From Firmicutes bacterium UBA5286 (lineage in GTDB: Bacteria; Bacillota; Proteinivoracia; UBA4975): a stretch of DNA of 19,400 bases. The stretch's first letter is position 1, and every line of letters starts with the position of its first letter. Of this stretch, positions 15,885 through 19,400 are shown in pieces. The stretch covers positions 141,670 through 161,069 of the forward strand of contig DHSM01000010.1 in assembly GCA_002408465.1 (NCBI GenBank), given 5' to 3'. A program made the position numbers and the translations under genes. Below the pieces are notes generated by a model that saw nothing but the letters and a program-made list of their open reading frames with translations, did not search any database and was not told the origin of the DNA.

Positions 15885-15900
15885 TTTGACTATCCTTGAC
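15885..15900 (-). promoter_or_regulatory. CtsR operator of the ctsR-clpC operon
   Basis: On the minus strand GTCAAGGATAGTCAAA matches the known CtsR box (GTCAAA-NAN-RGTCAAA), with only one position of the first half differing (A to G). It lies just downstream of the -10 and covers the predicted transcription start near 15898, which suits repression. The 9-base word TCAAAGTCA occurs twice here, 16 bases apart, extending half-site-like sequence on both sides. Confidence 0.85.
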
Positions 15901-15904
15901 TTTG

Positions 15905-15933
15905 ATTATACCTTAAGTTTATTCCCCTTGCAA
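15905..15933 (-). promoter_or_regulatory. Sigma-A promoter of the ctsR operon
   Basis: On the minus strand TTGCAA (15933-15928) and TATAAT (15910-15905) are 17 bases apart. The -35 lies inside the last codons of the acetamidase-family gene and the spacer holds that gene's stop codon. The start of transcription near 15898 falls in the CtsR operator, leaving a leader of about 29 bases. Confidence 0.8.
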
Positions 15934-16806
15934 TACCTTTAATAAGCGGGGAACAAAAAATTTAACAATATAAGGAGACCCAGCAGCCTGGCAGAAGCCC
16001 AGCTGACCGACAGCGCCTGCAGCCATGTAGGCTTCGGCAAAGGGCAATTCAGCAGTTTCAGATATGTAATCCACTCCAGCCCGGCATGCTGTCCCGATAG
16101 CTTCCGCCAAAGATGGGGCACTGGCCAGGAAGTAAGTGCCGGCCTCAGTGGCCACCAAAGGTCCCGCCAATTGCATTCCCTTGAGTACTTCCACCCTGAA
16201 CTTGACCTCAGCGCTGGTCCCGATGCCGCTGCCGCTTATAGCTCCATCCCCCATGAGAAGATGGATATCTCCCAAGGCCAAAAGGGCGCCGGCATGAAAG
16301 ACAGGCAGACAGATTCTGCTGCCGGGACAAATTTCTTTTGCGTACAACTTGCCTCCGTGCGACCCCGGAAGCTTGTTGCTGACCTCCCCCTCCGAAGGGG
16401 CGACACCAATTACGCCAATCATGGGCTGAACAGGCACGCTCAAACCTTCAGCCAAGATGAGGCTGCTAGCAGCAAGCCCAAAAATCTTCACTTCCGGAAC
16501 ATTGACATTGGGCAGTATTCCCGTTTCCCGCTCCAGCACCATAATCCCCTGTTGAGCAGTCTTAATCTCCAGAATTTCTATTTCCAGGGCATCACCCGGC
16601 TCTGCGCCGTTTACGTAGAAGGGGCCGGTAGCCGGAGTGACCCTGTTCCAATCGATTGCCGCCAAACTTTGGCCTGATTCATGTACCTGTCCGTTAAAAC
16701 AATCTGCTGTTTCTACCACCAGGATTTCTCCGGGTGAAAGCTCGGCCACAGGATTGTGCTGGGCAGAAAAGCTATAGATAACATTGTCCTTTTCTTCAAA
16801 TTTCAT
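15919..16806 (-). CDS. Acetamidase/formamidase-family protein
   Basis: Family members (FmdA/AmdA) hydrolyse formamide, acetamide or similar amides to the acid and ammonia in the cytoplasm. The 295-residue length and fold pattern fit: ETADCFNGQV (32-41), TGPFYVNGAEPGD (60-72), APSEGEVSNKLPGSHGGK (136-153) and LPVFHAGALLALGDIHLLMGD (167-187). After GDIHLLMGD the family usually reads GEV...E. Here it reads GAISGSGIG, so two usually acidic positions are Ala and Gly, and activity may be altered. The ATG has GGAGGTG eight bases upstream and a -10 element before it. Its 3' end contains the ctsR -35. No transporter or nitrogen regulator is nearby, so the substrate is unknown. Confidence 0.88.
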   Translation of the reverse strand: MKFEEKDNVIYSFSAQHNPVAELSPGEILVVETADCFNGQVHESGQSLAAIDWNRVTPATGPFYVNGAEPGDALEIEILEIKTAQQGIMVLERETGILPNVNVPEVKIFGLAASSLILAEGLSVPVQPMIGVIGVAPSEGEVSNKLPGSHGGKLYAKEICPGSRICLPVFHAGALLALGDIHLLMGDGAISGSGIGTSAEVKFRVEVLKGMQLAGPLVATEAGTYFLASAPSLAEAIGTACRAGVDYISETAELPFAEAYMAAGAVGQLGFCQAAGSPYIVKFFVPRLLKVLQGE

Positions 16807-16831
16807 TCTGTTCCCACCTCCACGTACCCGG

Positions 16832-16840
16832 ATTATACCA
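16832..16840 (-). promoter_or_regulatory. Extended -10 element of the acetamidase-family gene
   Basis: On the minus strand TGGTATAAT (16840-16832) is an extended -10. No good -35 is visible at 16-18 bases; that place is the T-run of the preceding terminator. Transcription would begin near 16825, a leader of about 19 bases with GGAGGTG close to its 5' end. Confidence 0.5.
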
Positions 16841-16853
16841 TAGTAGAATCTCT

Positions 16854-16882
16854 AAAAAAAAGAAACCTGCAAGAGCAGGTTT
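16854..16882 (-). terminator. Rho-independent terminator of the DUF4015 gene
   Basis: On the minus strand AAACCTGC (16882-16875) and GCAGGTTT (16870-16863) form an eight-base-pair stem with a four-base loop, followed by C and a run of T to 16854. It lies seven bases past the stop codon of the gene at 16890. Confidence 0.9.
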
Positions 16883-16889
16883 ACCTTAA

Positions 16890-18134
16890 TCAATTCGACT
16901 TCCAGGTCCTAAATGCTTCCTCAGTGTATTTGTTGCCGGCATTCCAGACCAGATATTCTTTTATGCCCAAATCCTCCAAAGCCCGCAGCTGGGCATGAAT
17001 CTCCTCTACCCCGTAGCGAATATAGCCTTTGACCCAGGATGCGGTAAAATCCTGAAGCCATGGCCGCAAAATTATTTTGGAGTCAACGGCTTCCATGCGG
17101 ACCAAGTGATCTTTGCTGCTCTGACGAACAACACCATAAGGTTCCCGGTCAGGTACTTTGTAACCAAAGGAGCCTGTCCAATAATGGCTCGGATAAACCA
17201 TGGGGCTGATGGCATGTATTTCGCTGGTAAGCATAAGTTCCAACTGCTGACCTACGGTTTGCTCATCTTTGGCAGTGCCCATGACGCCAAAGGTGTCAGC
17301 AGAGACATCTATGCCTAATGGATCCAGGCGCTCTTTGGCATAAGCGAGGAAGTCAGCAATAATTTCACTGCGCTCGTAAGCGCCTGTGCTGTGAAGGTTG
17401 GCAGGGGGTAGATTATCAATGTTTTTTACCTCGCCGTCGCCACCTGATGGCCAGCGTATATAGTCGAACTGAATTTCCCTGAACCCCAGCTGGGCAGCTT
17501 CGGTAGCAATATCCAGAAGATAATCCCAATACCCCTTATTGCGCAGATCAGCCCAGGCAACGTCGTTTTTATCTTTCCAAACAGAGCCATCGGCGTTCTG
17601 CAAAAACCAATCAGGTTTAACAGTGCATACATGTTTATCTTTGGCAACAACAATACGGGCAATGGGGTATATCTGTTCATCCCGAAGCTGTTGCATAAAG
17701 CTTTCTAAATCGAATTGTTTTTGATTAGCCCCTGCATCAATAACTAGCGGGATTTCACTGCGCCCGTGGGTGACATAGCCAGTATCATCCTTGACATTGA
17801 TGACCAGGGAATTGAGTTCAGATTCCCGCAACAACTTAATAATCGGCTCCCGCAGTTTTTTGGAACCGGCGCCATGGCCAGTGAGGAATAATCCCCGGAC
17901 ATATTTGGGCCGTGGAATCGGCTCGGGACCAGGCTCCGGTTCTGGCTCGGGCTCAGGCTCCGGTTGGGGATTAGGTTTTGGGTCATCAGTGCCGGGATCC
18001 TTACCCGGATTAGGATTGTCTGTAACATCAGGAGGAGTGGTTTTGCCAATAAACGGATAGGCAATAGCAGTGGCTACACACCCCACGACCAATAAAACTA
18101 CGATAGCGGTAATTACAATTTTTATTGTTTTCAA
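16890..18134 (-). CDS. Membrane-anchored putative glycosyl hydrolase (DUF4015 type)
   Basis: Belongs to the putative glycosyl-hydrolase DUF4015 family, an extracytoplasmic TIM-barrel group whose substrate is not established. Residues 4-29 are a hydrophobic anchor containing VVGC (17-20), which could act as a lipobox. A Pro-rich linker (33-76) with alternating Pro-Glu follows, then the domain (78-414). Conserved-looking segments are EIQFDYIRWP (220-229), SADTFGV (278-284), ISPMVYPSHY (309-318) and RPWLQDF (357-363). The acidic FDYIRWP segment is a candidate catalytic strand. The frame opens at GTG 18167 without a ribosome site; TTG 18134 has GGGAG about eight bases upstream, so I chose it (414 residues). 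A terminator follows, making this a single-gene unit. Confidence 0.85.
   Translation of the reverse strand: MKTIKIVITAIVVLLVVGCVATAIAYPFIGKTTPPDVTDNPNPGKDPGTDDPKPNPQPEPEPEPEPEPGPEPIPRPKYVRGLFLTGHGAGSKKLREPIIKLLRESELNSLVINVKDDTGYVTHGRSEIPLVIDAGANQKQFDLESFMQQLRDEQIYPIARIVVAKDKHVCTVKPDWFLQNADGSVWKDKNDVAWADLRNKGYWDYLLDIATEAAQLGFREIQFDYIRWPSGGDGEVKNIDNLPPANLHSTGAYERSEIIADFLAYAKERLDPLGIDVSADTFGVMGTAKDEQTVGQQLELMLTSEIHAISPMVYPSHYWTGSFGYKVPDREPYGVVRQSSKDHLVRMEAVDSKIILRPWLQDFTASWVKGYIRYGVEEIHAQLRALEDLGIKEYLVWNAGNKYTEEAFRTWKSN
17919..17963 (-). repeat. In-frame hexanucleotide repeat encoding Pro-Glu linker
   Basis: A run of CC(N)GA(A/G)-type hexamers on the minus strand encodes alternating Pro-Glu (residues 58-72 of the DUF4015 protein) with one Gly interruption. 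Such tracts form stiff extended spacers between a membrane anchor and an outer domain and can change length by slippage. On the plus strand it gives a false Ser-Gly open frame. Confidence 0.8.
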
Positions 18135-18173
18135 TATGCCCTCTCCCAGTCGATATTTATTAGACACTCATTA

Positions 18174-18202
18174 AGTATATCAGGATTGCAGCAAGGATTA
18201 AA
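18174..18202 (-). promoter_or_regulatory. Possible promoter of the DUF4015 gene
   Basis: On the minus strand TATACT (18179-18174) is a good -10, with a weak -35 TTTAAT (18202-18197) 17 bases upstream. Transcription would start at about 18167, which coincides with the GTG that opens the frame. This is another reason to prefer the TTG start at 18134. Confidence 0.35.
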
Positions 18203-18207
18203 CATGT

Positions 18208-18228
18208 AAAACATGGTTCACATGTTTT
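18208..18228 (-). terminator. Inverted repeat at the end of the methyltransferase gene, possible weak terminator
   Basis: On the minus strand AAAACATG and CATGTTTT form an eight-base-pair AT-rich stem whose five-base loop holds the TGA stop of the upstream gene. There is a short T run in the 3' arm but no further T tract. A third related word (ACATGTTT) follows at once. It may be a weak terminator or a protein-binding palindrome. Confidence 0.4.
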
Positions 18229-18988
18229 GCGAAGGGTTAACACTTTTAAAGGCAAAGATTCCAATTCCCACAGCAATTGTAAGATTCAGTGAGTCCACCT
18301 CAGGAGTTTGAGGAATATAAATACTGGTTCCAACCTTTAAATATGAATTGTCTAATCCTGAGGCTTCATTGCCAAAAACCAATGAATACAACTTAACTTG
18401 TGGAATTTTCTTCAGGCTTAATGCCTTCCCCCCATTTGTCATAAATGTAAAGATTTCATGGCGGCGGAACTGTTGTCGGTATTCTTCAAAGCTGTGATAC
18501 AACTGAAACGACAGCTTAAACAATGCTCCCATCGAAGCGCGGACTGTTTTAGGAGCAAAGATATCTGCACCGGGTAATATAATCGCGGCATCATAAATGC
18601 CGAATCCCACCGCAGTGCGAATAATAGTGCCCAAGTTCCCCATGTTGCCTGGATTGACCAGGACTAGATGGGGCCTATCCTCTCGAAGCTCCGATTGATA
18701 CTTTGTAAAAACGCCAGCTACATAACAGTTCTCCTTGCTGCTTATCCGTGAAATCAATTTATCATTGAATTCAAAGGGAATATGGTTTTGAGCACAGAGC
18801 AGGCTTAACTTTTCACTATCTGTAAAATCTGTGTGAACCAATACCTTCCGGACAATATCCGGTTTGGAGTTTATCAGCTCAAAAGTGGGGAAGGCGCCCA
18901 AAGCATAGGAGTAGTCCGCATCTTTCCGATAAGATTTAAATTGTTGTTGTCTTTTTTCCGGGTATTCATCATTGTGCTTTCTCTGCAT
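18218..18988 (-). CDS. TrmH/SpoU-family RNA 2'-O-methyltransferase, target unknown
   Basis: A SPOUT methyltransferase acting on rRNA or tRNA with AdoMet. In the 256-residue product the catalytic domain begins near 108, with VNPGNMGNLGTIIRTA (motif 1, conserved Asn and Arg), LVFGNEASGL (203-212, motif 2) and EVDSLNLTIAVGIGIFAF (230-247, motif 3). The N-terminal ~100 residues (SYRKDADYSYALGAFPTFEL) are a substrate domain different from RlmB. The frame extends to 19057, but ATG 18988 has GGGGGGA six bases upstream. The gene is visibly more AT-rich than the others: two 60-base rows counted by hand give 38-40% GC, against 55-57% in sampled sigH and clpC rows. Location next to an rRNA operon suits an RNA-modifying role but does not prove the target. 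Confidence 0.88.
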   Translation of the reverse strand: MQRKHNDEYPEKRQQQFKSYRKDADYSYALGAFPTFELINSKPDIVRKVLVHTDFTDSEKLSLLCAQNHIPFEFNDKLISRISSKENCYVAGVFTKYQSELREDRPHLVLVNPGNMGNLGTIIRTAVGFGIYDAAIILPGADIFAPKTVRASMGALFKLSFQLYHSFEEYRQQFRRHEIFTFMTNGGKALSLKKIPQVKLYSLVFGNEASGLDNSYLKVGTSIYIPQTPEVDSLNLTIAVGIGIFAFKSVNPSQNM

Positions 18989-19202
18989 AGTGCATCCCCC
19001 CATTATTAGAAGACGCGACTGACGAATGGTTAACATAAAATATATGGGCCTGCCCAAGAGTATGTCCTGTTATTATCACAAAATCCAAAGATGTAATTCT
19101 GCCTGCCGCCTATTTCTCTAACAATCCATTTCGCTAATAACCCCTGAAATACCTGCTAACAAATATCATTTCATTCTTAGTTAGATAACTGTAATCAAGA
19201 AT

Positions 19203-19232
19203 ATCGAAAGCCCGGCGGAAAACCGCCGGGCT
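19203..19232 (-). terminator. Probable terminator of the rRNA/tRNA-Asn transcript
   Basis: A perfect ten-base-pair stem (19209-19218 with 19223-19232, AGCCCGGCGG/CCGCCGGGCT) with an AAAA loop on the plus strand. On the minus strand it lies eight bases after the CCA of tRNA-Asn and is followed by TTTCGATATTC, a weak T tract. The very GC-rich stem in an AT-rich spacer fits termination of a stable-RNA operon. Confidence 0.75.
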
Positions 19233-19239
19233 GAAGTGC

Positions 19240-19314
19240 TGGCTCCCCAGGTAGGATTCGAACCTACAACCTACCGGTTAACAGCCGGTTGCTCTACCCT
19301 TGAGCTACTGAGGA
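19240..19314 (-). tRNA. tRNA-Asn (anticodon GUU)
   Basis: On the minus strand a 75-base cloverleaf: acceptor TCCTCAG pairs with CTGGGGA (one T-G pair), D-arm GCTC/GAGC, anticodon stem ACCGG/CCGGT with loop CTGTTAA (anticodon GTT), and T-arm GTAGG-TTCGAAT-CCTAC. The discriminator is G and CCA is encoded (19242-19240). It follows 5S rRNA by about 64 bases, so it belongs to the end of an rRNA operon, a common place for tRNA-Asn in Firmicutes. Confidence 0.97.
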
Positions 19315-19321
19315 ATATAAT

Positions 19322-19371
19322 TTGCTGCATATGCAACAAAAATAAAGGTAAGTTATTTTGCTAAAGCAAAA
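19322..19371 (-). other. 5S-tRNA spacer with two small hairpins
   Basis: The spacer between 5S rRNA and tRNA-Asn contains a near-palindrome centred on TGCATATGCA (19322-19339, one imperfect pair) and a six-base-pair stem TTTTGC-TAAA-GCAAAA (19356-19371). These may be landmarks for RNase processing that separate 5S from the tRNA. Function is inferred from position only. Confidence 0.4.
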
Positions 19372-19378
19372 AACTGTG

Positions 19379-19400
19379 ATCCGGCAGCGTCCTACTCTCC
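19379..19400 (-). rRNA. rrf: 5S ribosomal RNA, 3' end (partial)
   Basis: Read on the minus strand from the right edge, GGAGAGTAGGACGCTGCCGG is the conserved 3' end of bacterial 5S rRNA (GAGAGUAGGACG followed by the terminal helix strand). The 5' part and presumably the 23S and 16S genes lie beyond the window. The exact 3' end, within a few bases of 19379, cannot be fixed without the pairing 5' strand. Confidence 0.9.

Noticed and set aside
17791..18060. Plus-strand frame with a Ser-Gly repeat
   Set aside because: It is the complement of the Pro-Glu hexamer tract of the DUF4015 gene; a repeat artefact.
18135..18167. GTG 18167 as start of the DUF4015 gene
   Set aside because: No ribosome site precedes it and it coincides with the predicted transcription start; TTG 18134 has a good site.
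1..19400. Mobile elements, CRISPR arrays, toxin-antitoxin or phage modules
   Set aside because: No transposase, integrase, regularly spaced repeats or defence-type proteins were seen; the order is conserved housekeeping synteny.

Overview
This window is a chromosomal housekeeping region of a Firmicute, most likely an endospore-forming member of the Clostridia. The evidence is the ctsR-mcsA-mcsB-clpC-radA-disA ... gltX ... rlmB-yacP-sigH order, the strong AGGAGG-type ribosome binding sites, a sporulation sigma factor (SigH), ThyX instead of ThyA, and a fused IspDF. I cannot name the genus. Every gene I can support lies on the minus strand, so the biological reading order runs from position 19400 down to 1. 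Antisense open frames are shadows of these genes.

Right edge (19400-18168): the 3' tip of a 5S rRNA, a 64-base spacer with small hairpins, tRNA-Asn(GUU) with encoded CCA, and a GC-rich hairpin that probably ends the rRNA operon. About 220 bases without a gene follow (18989-19208, AT-rich, nothing recognised). Then comes an AT-richer TrmH/SpoU-family RNA methyltransferase.

18134-15919: a membrane-anchored DUF4015-type putative glycosyl hydrolase with a Pro-Glu linker, a terminator, and an acetamidase/formamidase-family protein with its own -10 element.

15933-11363: the class III heat-shock operon ctsR-mcsA-mcsB-clpC. Its consensus promoter is overlaid by a CtsR operator and starts inside the 3' end of the acetamidase gene. 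It ends at a hairpin directly after clpC. CtsR represses, McsA/McsB mark proteins with phospho-arginine, and ClpC unfolds them for ClpP.

11330-7491: radA-disA-psd-pssA. This run joins DNA recombination/repair and c-di-AMP synthesis to phosphatidylserine/phosphatidylethanolamine synthesis. It ends in a terminator whose 5' arm encodes the end of PssA.

7429-806: carD-yacL(PIN/TRAM)-ispDF-gltX-mrnC-thyX-rlmB-yacP, tightly packed with overlapping or abutting genes and a sigma-A-type promoter before carD. The usual cysE-cysS pair between gltX and mrnC is absent.

809-1: sigH has its own consensus promoter overlapping the yacP stop. A second consensus promoter then drives a tRNA whose 5' end is at position 22 and which runs off the window.

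I see no transposons, CRISPR arrays, phage genes or defence systems. The unusual points are regulatory or fine-structural: the DisA start, the CtsR operator, repeated promoter words, the missing cysES pair and the psd-pssA placement. I did not find a convincing undescribed system.
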